Positions 44,845 to 53,794 of a stretch of DNA of 64,000 nt are shown piece by piece. The notes under the pieces were generated by a model, which worked only from the letters and a program-made list of their open reading frames with translations, was not told where the DNA came from and ran no database searches. The position numbers and the translations under genes are program-made. Numbering within the stretch: the first letter of the stretch is position 1; the number at the start of each line of letters is the position of its first letter. This DNA is from Pseudomonas sp. SORT22 (GTDB taxonomy: Bacteria; Pseudomonadota; Gammaproteobacteria; Pseudomonadales; Pseudomonadaceae), in assembly GCF_018417635.1 (NCBI RefSeq), contig NZ_CP071007.1:4464501-4528500 (forward strand). Direction: 5' to 3'.

Positions 44845-45216
44845 ATGAGTTCGTCATCCTCTGCCGCCGCCACCGCACGGCTAGACCGCATCCTCGCCGA
44901 CGCCAAGCGCGACAAGGAAATGGGCTACCGTGACAAGGCCCTGCGCATGTACCCGCACGTGTGTGGCCGCTGCGCCCGCGAGTTCGCCGGCAAGCGCCTG
45001 AGCGAGCTGACCGTGCACCACCGTGACCACAACCACGACAACAACCCCCAGGACGGTTCCAACTGGGAGCTGCTGTGCCTGTACTGTCACGACAACGAGC
45101 ACTCGCGCTATACCGACCAGCAGTACTTCAGCGAAGGCTCGACCAGCAGCCCGAGCATCGCCAAGGCCACCCACAATCCGTTTGCGGCCCTGGCCGGGAT
45201 GCTGAAAAAGGACTGA
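44845..45216 (+). CDS. YajD family HNH nuclease
   Basis: Small HNH-fold protein of 123 aa. The zinc-binding CxxC pairs (HVCGRC and LCLYC) and the HNH core (LTVHHRDHNHDNN, then the His of CHDNEHS) are clear. YajD is a widely conserved HNH protein of unknown cellular role. The start at 44845 has AAAAGG upstream. Independent gene. Confidence 0.9.
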   Translation: MSSSSSAAATARLDRILADAKRDKEMGYRDKALRMYPHVCGRCAREFAGKRLSELTVHHRDHNHDNNPQDGSNWELLCLYCHDNEHSRYTDQQYFSEGSTSSPSIAKATHNPFAALAGMLKKD

Positions 45217-45277
45217 AGCGCCCACAGTCGCCGGCAAGCCCGTATAATCGCGTCTTTTTTGCGAAGGGCCCCGGCAC

Positions 45278-45748
45278 GTGGCGAACAAACGGTACAGCTG
45301 CATTGGTCTGTTCAACCCCAAGTCAGCAGAGAACGTCGGTTCGGTGATGCGCGCCGCGGGTTGCTACGGCGTCAACTCGGTGTTCTACACCGGCAAGCGC
45401 TATGAGCGCGCCCGCGACTTCGTCACCGACACCAAGCGGGTGCACTACGACATTCCGCTGATCGGTATCGACGACCTGCAGAAGATCATCCCCCTGGGCT
45501 GCACGCCGGTGGCGGTAGAGCTGGTCGACGGCGCCCGGGCGCTGCCCGAGTACACCCACCCGGACCGCGCGATCTATATCTTCGGCCCCGAAGACGGCTC
45601 CCTCGACCCGAGCGTGCGGGCCTGGTGTGAAGAGACCATCTACATCCCGACCAACGGTTGCATGAACCTTGCCGCCACCGTCAACGTGGTGCTCTACGAC
45701 CGCCTGGCCAAGGGCCTGAACACCCGCTCCGGGCCGAAATTCAAGTAA
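45278..45748 (+). CDS. SpoU/TrmH-family RNA methyltransferase
   Basis: SAM-dependent 2'-O-ribose methyltransferase of 156 aa (SPOUT fold, short form). Motif 1 is NPKSAENVGSVMRAAGCYG, and motifs 2 and 3 are FGPEDGSL and TNGCMNLAATVNVVLYDRL, which form the trefoil knot. It starts with GTG. Short members of this family modify tRNA or unknown RNAs; the target cannot be read here. Confidence 0.9.
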   Translation: MANKRYSCIGLFNPKSAENVGSVMRAAGCYGVNSVFYTGKRYERARDFVTDTKRVHYDIPLIGIDDLQKIIPLGCTPVAVELVDGARALPEYTHPDRAIYIFGPEDGSLDPSVRAWCEETIYIPTNGCMNLAATVNVVLYDRLAKGLNTRSGPKFK

Positions 45749-45814
45749 GCCGACTGAACAGCCCGCCCCGCCCGGCGGTCTGTTGTAGACCATCGTCCCT
45801 ACTGGAGAATGACC

Positions 45815-46180
45815 ATGACCGAGAAACAGACGCTTATCCCGGCCAATTCAGCGCATATGGCCAGCGATCAGAATGTCCACGGCTGGGAGCGCGCAGGTTC
45901 GGTTGCCACCGGGGTGATCATGGTCGGCAAGGGCCTGCGCCGTGGCGGCCTGTTCGGCTTGATTCAGGTGGCCATCGGCGGGGTTGCCCTGGCCCGTGGC
46001 ATCACCGGCCACAGCTCGGTGAAAAGCCTGATCGAGCGCGGCCGCAGCGACCTGGACAACATCCGCAGCAAGATCGAACGCAGCGGCGCCGAGCTGCAAG
46101 CGCTCAAGGCCAACGCCGAAGCCGCTACCCGTGGCACCACGGTGACCGGCAACGACGCGCTCAATGACCCCAAGCCTTAA
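45815..46180 (+). CDS. DUF2892-like small membrane protein
   Basis: Protein of 121 aa with a central hydrophobic region (LFGLIQVAIGGVALARGI) preceded by RAGSVATGVIMVGKGLRR, which resembles the DUF2892 or YgaP-type transmembrane module. The C-terminal third is charged and probably coiled (LDNIRSKIERSGAELQALK). The ATG at 45815 is preferred to the one at 45809 because the GGAG site would lie too close to the latter. It overlaps the next, convergent, gene by 4 bp. Confidence 0.65.
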   Translation: MTEKQTLIPANSAHMASDQNVHGWERAGSVATGVIMVGKGLRRGGLFGLIQVAIGGVALARGITGHSSVKSLIERGRSDLDNIRSKIERSGAELQALKANAEAATRGTTVTGNDALNDPKP

Positions 46181-47397
46181 CGCAGCAGCTTGCTCTGCAG
46201 CACCTCGGACGACTTGCCCAGCACGCTTTCGCTGAGCTGGATGAACTCGGCGGTGCTGACGCTGTTCAGGCGCATCATCGCCCGGGTGACATCGTCCAGT
46301 GAGCGCTGGTTGTGGGTGTGCAGGCGGATTTCCTGGTCAAGTGCGCGCAACAGCAGCACGCCACGGGCGATCACCGCGCTGTCGACCTGCTCGCCGCGCA
46401 AGCTGCTGACCTTCTTGCCACTGCGTTCAAGGCTCGCCTGCAGGGCCTGGTAACGCTCGTCGGTCATGCCGCCGGCGCGGCGCAGCAGTTCGCTGGCGTA
46501 GTACTCGGCCAGGCTTTCGCTGATCCAGTCGCTGGCCTCGCGATCATTGATTTGCGCAAACACATGCACCAGCTCGCGCAGCACCGGGCTTGAGCCGTTC
46601 TCAGCGACCAACGGACGGCTGCTGTGCAGGTAGATGGAGTTGTGCCCGGCGCGAGCGCCGCGCCACAGTTCATCGCGGGCCCCCACCAGCAACAGCTTGG
46701 GCGGGTTGCGCGGGAACACTGCCTGCAGCTGTGGCCAGACGAAGGTCAGCAGGGTCAGGTTGTCCAGCCGGCGCATGCCCTGGCCTTGGGGTGCGGCGAC
46801 ACTGACTTCGGTTTCGCCCAGGCGCGCGCGGCGGGTGCCGACGGTGCCGGCGAGCATCCAGCCGGTCGGGCGGTCGAACAGGCGCGAAACGTTGTCGATG
46901 CGAAAACGCTGCTTGCCGATGCGCGGCCACGGCGTCTCGACGCTTTTCCAGCCCTTGGGCAGCTCGAAGCTCAGGCGTGCCACCAGTTCGGTGCCGTCGT
47001 GCTGGTCCAGGCGTGCCGGCGGCACCAGGTCATCGCCGCGAAACAGCGCCCAGTCCGGGGTCATGCGGGTTTCATAAGCGCCGCCCTTGAGCCGCTGGCT
47101 CAGGCGTACCTTGTAGGTGAGCTGGCTTTTGCCCGGCGCCGGTTGCCAGTGGCCACGCTGATCGTCGCCCTGCAGTTGCCACTGACCGTCGGCCTTGAAC
47201 TCGCTGTAGGCGCCGTCCTTGCCCAGGTCGAAGTCCAGGCTGCGCACGCTGGCGCCATCGGCCAGGGTGAGGCGCACTTCGGCCTGCTCGCTTTCTGGCA
47301 GCAAGCGCACGTGGTAATCCAGATCGACTTTTTTCGCCCAGGCCGGCGAACTGGCCAGCAGGCCCAGCACCAGCCACCCATGGCAACGCACACGCAT
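46177..47397 (-). CDS. Gluzincin-like (M61/M1-type) protein with broken zinc motif
   Basis: Secreted protein of 406 aa with a signal peptide (CHGWLVLGLLASSPAWA). Residues about 275-320 match the active-site region of M1/M61 metallopeptidases: LRELVHVFAQ stands where HExxH is expected, followed by WISESLAEYY, which normally holds the third ligand Glu. The first His of HExxH is Arg (CGC instead of CAC), so zinc binding is compromised. The N-terminal part is beta-rich, as in M61. It may be a pseudo-peptidase. Confidence 0.72.
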   Translation of the reverse strand: MRVRCHGWLVLGLLASSPAWAKKVDLDYHVRLLPESEQAEVRLTLADGASVRSLDFDLGKDGAYSEFKADGQWQLQGDDQRGHWQPAPGKSQLTYKVRLSQRLKGGAYETRMTPDWALFRGDDLVPPARLDQHDGTELVARLSFELPKGWKSVETPWPRIGKQRFRIDNVSRLFDRPTGWMLAGTVGTRRARLGETEVSVAAPQGQGMRRLDNLTLLTFVWPQLQAVFPRNPPKLLLVGARDELWRGARAGHNSIYLHSSRPLVAENGSSPVLRELVHVFAQINDREASDWISESLAEYYASELLRRAGGMTDERYQALQASLERSGKKVSSLRGEQVDSAVIARGVLLLRALDQEIRLHTHNQRSLDDVTRAMMRLNSVSTAEFIQLSESVLGKSSEVLQSKLLR

Positions 47398-47449
47398 ACA
47401 GAAACTCCTTGTTCCGCCAAACGCGATCTCCGACAACCCTCTGCGAGGC

Positions 47450-47899
47450 TCAGCCGGCGCGGAAAATCAGATAGTCTTCCCAGTCGTCTTCATCGACGCT
47501 GTCTTCGCTGAGCATGCGCCCGGATTGTGAAATCCGTTGCTTGTGCACCTGCTCGCGGTCGCCACACACCAGGTGATGCCAGTCGGGCAGATCCTTGCCC
47601 TCGCTGACCAGGCGGTAACCGCAGGTGGTCGGCAGCCATTTGAACTGGTCGGCCTTGCCCGGCGTGAGCTGGATGCAGTCGGGTACGATCTGCATCCGCT
47701 GCGGGTAATCGCTGCACTGGCAGGTCTTGAGGTCCAGCAACTTGCAGGCGATACGCGTGTAATAGACGCTGTTGTCGTCTTCATCTTCAAGCTTTTGCAG
47801 GCAGCACAGGCCACAGCCGTCACACAGCGACTCCCACTCTTGCGGGTCGAGTTGCTCGAGGGTTTTACGCATCCAGAATGGATTGGCGTTGGCAGTCAT
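47450..47899 (-). CDS. YcgN family cysteine cluster protein (UPF0260)
   Basis: Cytoplasmic protein of 149 aa with the cysteine pattern of YkgJ/YcgN proteins ([28 protein letters not shown]), suggesting an Fe-S or zinc cluster. Members are widely conserved in gammaproteobacteria, with unknown function. The start at 47899 begins at MTANANPFW; an in-frame TTG further upstream is less likely. Located 52 bp upstream of the gluzincin-like gene. Confidence 0.88.
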   Translation of the reverse strand: MTANANPFWMRKTLEQLDPQEWESLCDGCGLCCLQKLEDEDDNSVYYTRIACKLLDLKTCQCSDYPQRMQIVPDCIQLTPGKADQFKWLPTTCGYRLVSEGKDLPDWHHLVCGDREQVHKQRISQSGRMLSEDSVDEDDWEDYLIFRAG

Positions 47900-48046
47900 G
47901 TCGCGGGTGTCCTGTTTCAATTCGTATGCGGCGGCGCGGCGGCGCCAGTCTAGGGCCTGTCACCGGCCATTGCCAGACCGCTTGTCAGCGCTCATATGAC
48001 ACAGTAGTTTGACCAGCGGTCACCTACCCAACTTCAGGAACTATTG

Positions 48047-48640
48047 ATGAGTGCAAATCCTCGCGTTGCCGATCATGCCATCAACGAACAGTTCATCCAG
48101 CGCTGGTCGCCGCGCGCCTTCACCGCCGAGCCGATCGACCAGACCACCCTGCTGAGCTTCCTTGAAGCCGCACGCTGGGCACCTTCGGCCTACAACTCGC
48201 AGCCCTGGCGCTTCCTCTATGCCCGCCGCGATACGCCGAACTGGGAACGCTTCCTTGTTCTGCTCAACGAGTTCAACCGCAGCTGGGCCCAGCACGCCTC
48301 GGCGCTGGTGATCATCATTTCCAAAACCAGCTTCACCGCGCCGGGCGCCAGCGAAGAAACCCCGGCCCTGTGGCACACCTTCGACACCGGCTCGGCCTAG
48401 GGACATCTGGCGTTGCAGGCGAGCCTGAGCGGCTGGCACACCCATGGCATGGCCGGTTTCGACCAGGAACTGACCCGCAAGGAGCTGAAGATCCCCGAAG
48501 GCTACGCCCTGCACGCGGCAGTGGCGATCGGCAAGCTGGGCGACAAGTCGACCCTGGCCGAAGGCTTGCAGGCGCGGGAAGTGCCGAGCTCGCGGCGGCC
48601 GTTGAGCGAGTTGGCGGCTGAGGGTGATTTCAGCCTTTGA
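48047..48640 (+). pseudogene. Nitroreductase family gene interrupted by an amber codon
   Basis: FMN-dependent nitroreductase-like gene of about 198 codons. The N-terminal part has the FMN-binding RWSPRAF and APSAYNSQPWRFLYA motifs. TAG at 48398-48400 interrupts the frame after GSA; the same frame then continues in protein-like sequence (GHLALQASLSGWHTHGMAGF) to TGA at 48638. Homologues have Trp at this place by memory, so a single G-to-A change of TGG explains it. Products of 117 and about 75 residues are predicted; a downstream ATG exists at 48446. Confidence 0.85.
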
Positions 48641-48667
48641 TGGGTTTCGCGGGTCAAGTCGAGACGT

Positions 48668-49606
48668 TTAATAGCCGCGCTGAAAGTCCACTTCCCCGCG
48701 CAGCCCTTGACCCGCCTGATACGCCCGCAAGTTCTCGACAAACAAGCGCACCATCGCCGAAGGCGATGTCGGTGCCGAGCTGTGCCCGGTCAGCAGCAAG
48801 CCCCAGGCGGTCCAGAACGGATGGCGCTGGGGCAGCGGCTCCTGCCGACAGACATCGATCACCGCACCGGCCAGATGGCCTTTCTTCAAAGCCTCGACGA
48901 GGTCGCCATCGACCACCGCCACACCGCGCCCGGCATTGATGAACAGCGCCTCGGGGTTGAAGCGCTGAAACAACGCGGCGTCGTACAGGTCATGGGTTGC
49001 CGGGGTATCGGGCAGCAGGTTGATGACATAATCGACCTCGCCGACCAGACGGCCCAGGTCGTCAAGGCCGGCCACTTCGATAAACGGCGCCTGCTCACGC
49101 GGCTGGCTGGCGATGCCGTACAACTGCACGCCAAACGGAACCAGAAACTGCGCCACCTGCTGGCCGATATCACCGGTGCCGACGATCAGCGCCCGGCGCC
49201 CTTGCAGGCTGCGTCCGGGGCGGTCATCCCACTTGCGCTCGACCTGGCTGACCAGGCGCGCCAGTACCTCGCGCTCGTGGCCAAGCATGTAGGTGAGCAC
49301 ATACTCGGCCATGACCTGGCCAAAGATGCCCACCGCCCGGGTCAGGCGGTAGTCGCGCTGCAGGCCGTCTGCCAGCAGCGGGGTGATGCCGGCCCAGGTC
49401 GACTGCAGCCACTGCGGCTGATGACCCTGGCGCAGCAAGGTCGCCAGCAGGTCCGGCTGGCCCAGCCACACCGGGCTGGCGGCGGCCATCCGCGCAAGCT
49501 CGGCCGAATCGCCACTGTTCAGGACCTCCAGGTCCGGTGCCATCTCGCGCAACAGCCGAGCGTAGAGGGCATGATCCTGTTCAGCGATCAAAACACGCAT
49601 GTTCAT
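48668..49606 (-). CDS. D-2-hydroxyacid dehydrogenase (hydroxypyruvate/glyoxylate reductase-like)
   Basis: NAD(P)-dependent dehydrogenase of 312 aa. The Rossmann motif is ALIVGTGDIGQQVAQFL; the catalytic Arg is in INAGRGVAVVDG, Glu in CRQEPLPQRHPF, and the C-terminal His position falls in LLTGHSSAPT. It resembles GhrA-like enzymes that reduce glyoxylate, hydroxypyruvate or 2-ketogluconate. Start MNMRVLIAEQD at 49606, or MRVLIAEQD at 49600. Transcribed on the minus strand after the YcgL/Rnd pair. Confidence 0.87.
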   Translation of the reverse strand: MNMRVLIAEQDHALYARLLREMAPDLEVLNSGDSAELARMAAASPVWLGQPDLLATLLRQGHQPQWLQSTWAGITPLLADGLQRDYRLTRAVGIFGQVMAEYVLTYMLGHEREVLARLVSQVERKWDDRPGRSLQGRRALIVGTGDIGQQVAQFLVPFGVQLYGIASQPREQAPFIEVAGLDDLGRLVGEVDYVINLLPDTPATHDLYDAALFQRFNPEALFINAGRGVAVVDGDLVEALKKGHLAGAVIDVCRQEPLPQRHPFWTAWGLLLTGHSSAPTSPSAMVRLFVENLRAYQAGQGLRGEVDFQRGY

Positions 49607-49664
49607 TGCAACCTTGGGTAACGGCGCAAGCCGCCAGGGGCTGGCGGCGCGACAAAGAGGGGGA

Positions 49665-49958
49665 TCAGACCGGGTCGTTGCGACGCAGCAGCTCTTCTGG
49701 CAGGTGCTCGATGTACTCGTCCTCGGCCGGTGGCATTTGCAGGTGGTAACCCTGCTGTTCGAGGTTTTCCAGGACCTTGGCAATATCTTCGCGGGCCAGC
49801 TGGCGCTCCGGGCTCAGGACCAGGTCGAAGGCATGCACGGGCTTGCCAAAGAACGGCAGCAGGCCTTCGGGCACGCGCTCCAGGCCGTCGGCCTTGAGCA
49901 CGTACAGGTACATTTCGTTCTTGCGCGGGCTCTTGTAGATCGAGCAGATACGTTTCAT
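49665..49958 (-). CDS. YcgL domain protein
   Basis: Small protein of 97 aa ([20 protein letters not shown]) with the YcgL fold, [17 protein letters not shown] and the tail [13 protein letters not shown]. Conserved in gammaproteobacteria next to rnd; unknown role. The ATG overlaps the end of rnd by 4 bp, so translation is coupled. Confidence 0.93.
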   Translation of the reverse strand: MKRICSIYKSPRKNEMYLYVLKADGLERVPEGLLPFFGKPVHAFDLVLSPERQLAREDIAKVLENLEQQGYHLQMPPAEDEYIEHLPEELLRRNDPV

Positions 49959-51088
49959 GGTTGGTCTCCGGCGCCCGCCAGGCAATCAAGCAGCGCCTGC
50001 CCCATGCGCTCACGGCGCCAGCCGCGCAGCGACTCGGGGAGTTGATAGGGTCCGTTGGGGTAGCCGCTCTTGAGCAGCAGTTCCAGGGTTTTCTTGCGCA
50101 GCATCAGCTCGGGGGCGATGTTCAGGCGCTCGGCCTCGGCCTGGCCGATGGCGCGCAGTTGCTTGAGCAGCGCCGAGGCTTCGATCGGCAGCGGCTCGGG
50201 CACCGCTGGCGGCCATTGCTCTGGCGGCAGACTGGCGGCCTGCTTGATCAGGCCGAGCAAAAACTCGCCATCCTGACGAATGGTGCGCGGGTGCATGTCT
50301 TCGATCTTGGCCAGCGCCGACAGCGAGTCGGGCTGGGTGCGGGCCATCGGCCACAAGGCGTTTTCACGCACGATGCGGTTGCGCGGCAGGTCGCGCGCAC
50401 GCGCCTCGCGCTCGCGCCAGGCGCACAGCTCGCGCAGTACCGCCAGTTGCGCACGCGACAGCTTCCAGGCCAGCTTGGCTTCGCGGTATAGCTCAAGGGG
50501 ATCGGTTTCGCGGCGCAGCTGGGCAACCAGTTCGGCGCCGTCTTCAAGCACCCAGGCGTTCTTGTCATCCGACAATTGCGGGCGCAGGCGCTCGTACAGT
50601 TCGGCCAGGTGCACGGCGTCTTCGGCGGCGTAGCTGACCTGGGTGTCCGACAGCGGGCGTTGCAGCCAGTCGGAGCGGGTTTCACCCTTGGGCAGGTCAA
50701 TGCCCAGCACTTCCTGGACCAGGCGCGAATAGCCCATGGAGAAGCCCAGGTTGAGGTAACCGGCGGCCAGCTGGGTGTCGAACAACGGCGCCGGCAGGCT
50801 GCCGGTCAGGCGCGACAGCACTTCGAGGTCTTCGCTGCAGGCATGCAGGACCTTGATCACCTGCGGATCTTCGAGCAGGCCGGCCAGCGGCTGCCAGTCG
50901 CCGATGCGCAGCGGATCGATCAGGTAGGCCCGTGCCCCGTCGCCGACCTGGATCAAACCGGCTTTCGGATAAAAGGTATCGACCCGCATGAACTCGGTGT
51001 CGAGTGCCACGAAGGGCAGCGTGCGCCACTGCTGGCAATGCTCTGTCAGGCTGCGGTCATCGCAAATCCAGTGAATATCAATGGCCAC
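49955..51088 (-). CDS. rnd: Ribonuclease D
   Basis: 3'-5' exoribonuclease for tRNA maturation and RNA turnover, 377 aa. DEDD-type exonuclease motifs: [10 protein letters not shown] (Exo I, Asp and Glu), [13 protein letters not shown] (Exo II) and [18 protein letters not shown] (Exo III, Y-x-x-x-D). C-terminal HRDC domains follow. The start is a GTG at 51088, with GGGAG upstream; the longer frame to 51136 would not begin with the family N-terminus. Operon with ycgL. Confidence 0.93.
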   Translation of the reverse strand: MAIDIHWICDDRSLTEHCQQWRTLPFVALDTEFMRVDTFYPKAGLIQVGDGARAYLIDPLRIGDWQPLAGLLEDPQVIKVLHACSEDLEVLSRLTGSLPAPLFDTQLAAGYLNLGFSMGYSRLVQEVLGIDLPKGETRSDWLQRPLSDTQVSYAAEDAVHLAELYERLRPQLSDDKNAWVLEDGAELVAQLRRETDPLELYREAKLAWKLSRAQLAVLRELCAWREREARARDLPRNRIVRENALWPMARTQPDSLSALAKIEDMHPRTIRQDGEFLLGLIKQAASLPPEQWPPAVPEPLPIEASALLKQLRAIGQAEAERLNIAPELMLRKKTLELLLKSGYPNGPYQLPESLRGWRRERMGQALLDCLAGAGDQP

Positions 51089-51187
51089 AAGGCTCTCCCA
51101 CAAACAATGGCGCGCAGTATATACGGCGCAGGCCATCGTCGGGAAACCACTCGACCGCTATCCCTGCCGCCGCTACCGCGCCTGTGA

Positions 51188-52822
51188 TCAGTGCCGGGCC
51201 AACATCGGCCGGCAACTGGCGAACAGGTCCAGCTGCGGCTTGTACAGGGCGGTGTGCACCTGCAGCAGGCCGAGCATGGAATGGAACAGATTGTCCTGGC
51301 TCAGCGGTTGATTACGGGCCTTCTGCAGGCAGTCGCTGTCGACGCCGAAGCTGGCCTTGTAACTGTCGGAGAACCACGCCAGCAGCGGCACGTGTTTTTG
51401 CTGCTCCGGCGCCAGCATGTACGGCGTGCCATGCAGGTACAGGTTGTACTCACCGAGCGATTCGCCGTGGTCGGAGAGGTACAGCATGGCGGTGTCGACC
51501 TTGTCCTGCTTGCTGCGCAAGAGGTCGATCAGCGAAGCGAGGACATGGTCGGTGTACACCAGAGTGTTGTCATAGGCGTTGACGATGCTCTCCTGGCTGC
51601 ACTGGTTGAGGGCGTTGCTGCGGCACACCGGAGTGAAGCGCTCGTACGCTTTGGGGTAACGCTTGTAGTAGTCCGGCCCGTGGCTGCCCATCTGGTGCAG
51701 GACCAGCACGGTGTCCTGTTGCAGGTTATCGATGAAGCCGTCCAGCCCCTTGAGCAGGATCTCGTCGCGGCACTCGTCATCGGCGCACAGCGCCGGGTCC
51801 TTGAGGTTGCTGACATCCTCGAACACCACCCGGTCGCAAGTGCCCTTGCAGCCAGACTGGTTATCACGCCAGCGCACCGCCAGCCCTGCCCGCTGCAGCA
51901 CATCGAGCAGGCCTTCCTGGTTTTTTGCGGTGCTGGCGTCGTAATCCTTGCGGGTGAAGCCGGAGAACATGCACGGCACCGACACGGCGGTTTCGGTGCC
52001 GCAGGAGTGCACGTCGGTGAAGGCGATCAGGCCCTTTTCCTGGCTCAGTTGCGGTGTGGTGTCACGGCCATAGCCGAGCACCCCGAAGTTCGGCGCCCGC
52101 GCGCTCTCGCCGACCACCAGCACAGTCAACGACTTGCGCGTACGTTGCTGCCAGGCGACGTCGAGCCTGGCGTCCTCGCCGATGGCGCGAAACGGCTTGG
52201 CGGCGCTGCCAACGCGCTCGCCGACATAGCCCAGGGAGGCGCCGACAACATTGCTCGGCACCAGCAGCAGGCGGATTTCATGGTGATTGCGAAACAGCGA
52301 AGCCAGGCCCTGGTAGTTGATCAGCGCGACGGCGCCCAGCACCACAACACAGGCGACACTGGCGAGTAACTTGCCGAACAATTCACGGACCCAGTTACGG
52401 TATAAAACCGGCGTCTTGTACAACAACAAAGAAGGCAAGACACCTAAAAACGTTATATATAAAAAAAGTTTAATCGAGAGCAGGTCACGCACTTCCGTGG
52501 CATTCGTCTCCATGGCATTGCGCAGCATGCCGACATCGATCATTACCCCGTACTGGCTCATGAAGTACGCCACTGCGGCACTGACCATGAACAAGGTAAT
52601 CAGCAGCGGTTTGAGCAGCGGCCTGAAGGCCAGCAGGGTCAATACCAGGTTGAACGCACAGAGGATCATCACCCCAAAGGCCGCGCGCAGCAGCAGGCCG
52701 TGGGCATCGGTGGCAAGCACCGAGGCCAGGTGTTGCCACAATAACGAGTTGAAGCCGATCAACAGGTACAGGCTGGCAATCAACGTGACCCATTCGGCCC
52801 GCAGGGGTTTGACCTTGAACAT
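51188..52822 (-). CDS. eptA: Lipid A phosphoethanolamine transferase
   Basis: Inner membrane enzyme of 544 aa that adds phosphoethanolamine to lipid A, lowering polymyxin sensitivity. Five N-terminal membrane helices precede a periplasmic sulfatase-fold domain. Catalytic signatures: VVGESARAPNFGVLGYGRDT (metal-binding Glu), SCGTETAVSVPCMFSG (Thr nucleophile, aligned by memory with MCR-1 Thr285), and the metal ligands in LYLSDHGESLGEYNLYLHG. The Cys pairs for disulfides are present. The start at 52822 opens the first helix. A homologue of mcr-type genes but of chromosomal type. Confidence 0.92.
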   Translation of the reverse strand: MFKVKPLRAEWVTLIASLYLLIGFNSLLWQHLASVLATDAHGLLLRAAFGVMILCAFNLVLTLLAFRPLLKPLLITLFMVSAAVAYFMSQYGVMIDVGMLRNAMETNATEVRDLLSIKLFLYITFLGVLPSLLLYKTPVLYRNWVRELFGKLLASVACVVVLGAVALINYQGLASLFRNHHEIRLLLVPSNVVGASLGYVGERVGSAAKPFRAIGEDARLDVAWQQRTRKSLTVLVVGESARAPNFGVLGYGRDTTPQLSQEKGLIAFTDVHSCGTETAVSVPCMFSGFTRKDYDASTAKNQEGLLDVLQRAGLAVRWRDNQSGCKGTCDRVVFEDVSNLKDPALCADDECRDEILLKGLDGFIDNLQQDTVLVLHQMGSHGPDYYKRYPKAYERFTPVCRSNALNQCSQESIVNAYDNTLVYTDHVLASLIDLLRSKQDKVDTAMLYLSDHGESLGEYNLYLHGTPYMLAPEQQKHVPLLAWFSDSYKASFGVDSDCLQKARNQPLSQDNLFHSMLGLLQVHTALYKPQLDLFASCRPMLARH

Positions 52823-52915
52823 GATGGTTCGCTTATTTAAACGTCGGGAACAGTGCCGTTGCGGCACTACCTGGAAACAGCCCGAACTTTAAGTAGCCAG
52901 TCATCAATTTTTTGT

Positions 52916-52948
52916 GAAAAAGACGCCAACAAATAGTCGCTTGGCGTC
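52916..52948 (-). terminator. Intrinsic terminator of the CHMI-like gene
   Basis: On the minus strand GACGCCAA and TTGGCGTC form a perfect 8-bp stem (52922-52948 on the plus strand) followed by a T run (A run on the plus strand at 52917-52921). It lies 44 bp after the stop of the isomerase-like gene and separates it from eptA. Confidence 0.85.
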
Positions 52949-52991
52949 TATTTAAGTATTACGTTCAGCGTGTGTTCAGGCACCAGCCTGT

Positions 52992-53357
52992 TTACCCCGG
53001 CAGGTGCACCTTTGAATAGGAATCGCGATCAATATCAATTACCTCGACGCACAGCTGGATGTCCAGCTCCGGCGTGCCTGGCACGGCCTCCTTGAGCACC
53101 TCCAGCAGGCTCGCCGACAGCTGGCGTTTGATCTCGGCCGAACGGCCGCTGAGGATCGCCAGCTTGATGTGGGCGAACGCACGCTCTACCGGCGCCACGC
53201 CCACGCGAAAACTGCCCAGGGCCACGGCGCGGCTCTTGATGTCTAGCTCTTCGGCAAACTGGCCACTACCGACCAGGGCGTGGTTAAGGCGCAGCAACAG
53301 GCGGTCGACCTCGAGGTTTTTCAGGTTGTCGCTGTATTCCACATGAAGATGAGGCAT
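52992..53357 (-). CDS. 5-carboxymethyl-2-hydroxymuconate isomerase-like protein
   Basis: Protein of 121 aa of the CHMI/HpaF tautomerase superfamily, with the catalytic N-terminal Pro (MPHLHVEYSDNL). CHMI acts in homoprotocatechuate degradation, but no hpa genes lie around it, so this is an orphan whose substrate may differ. The start at 53357 is fixed by the need for Pro2. A strong terminator follows. Confidence 0.88.
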   Translation of the reverse strand: MPHLHVEYSDNLKNLEVDRLLLRLNHALVGSGQFAEELDIKSRAVALGSFRVGVAPVERAFAHIKLAILSGRSAEIKRQLSASLLEVLKEAVPGTPELDIQLCVEVIDIDRDSYSKVHLPG

Positions 53358-53477
53358 TGCACGGAGTCCTGGGCAGGGCAAATGTTGCAACAGACTACCC
53401 CAGCCGCGAAACCCGGCAAAGCCGACTATCCTCTAAGTTCATGACTTCCACCCCACAAACCCCGGAGAGGTGAAAAG

Positions 53478-53702
53478 ATGTCGGTCAAGCACGATTTGTA
53501 CGCAGACGTGGGTCTGACCCCTGAGCAGTTCCTCGAGAAGCAACAGAGCAATCCACGGCTGAGTCAGTTGCATGAAGCGTACAACCGCAAAGACGCCGAA
53601 GTCGTCGCTGCCGAGAACAGTAGCGCCGCCGATGACACCGTCACCCGGCTACGCAAGGAACGCCTGAAGATCAAGGACGAGATCGTCGCCCATCTTAAGT
53701 AA
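53478..53702 (+). CDS. YdcH family (DUF465) protein
   Basis: Small helical protein of 74 aa with the DUF465 pattern (LRKERLKIKDEIVAHLK at the C-terminus, LHEAYNRKDAEVV in the middle). Such proteins form coiled-coil dimers; function is unknown. The start has GGAGAGG upstream, with good spacing. Confidence 0.88.
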   Translation: MSVKHDLYADVGLTPEQFLEKQQSNPRLSQLHEAYNRKDAEVVAAENSSAADDTVTRLRKERLKIKDEIVAHLK

Positions 53703-53714
53703 CCCGCAATACCT

Positions 53715-53785
53715 GTGGGAGCGGGCTTGACCCGCGATAGCGATCTACCTGCCACATCGCATCGCCAGGCAAGCTCGCTCCTGCC
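53715..53785. repeat. REP element with a decayed inverted partner
   Basis: Forward REP at 53715-53738 (GTGGGAGCGGGCTTGACCCG...) and an inverted degenerate copy at 53761-53785 (ATCGCCAGGCAAGCTCGCTC...). Together they occupy the gap between convergent YdcH and PhyH genes. Confidence 0.82.
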
Positions 53786-53794
53786 AGCCCCCCC

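Noticed and set aside
52823..52915. PmrA/PhoP-type operator ahead of eptA
   Set aside because: TTTAAA- and TTAAG-like words occur (for example near 52835 and 52890) but no correctly spaced direct repeat was found.
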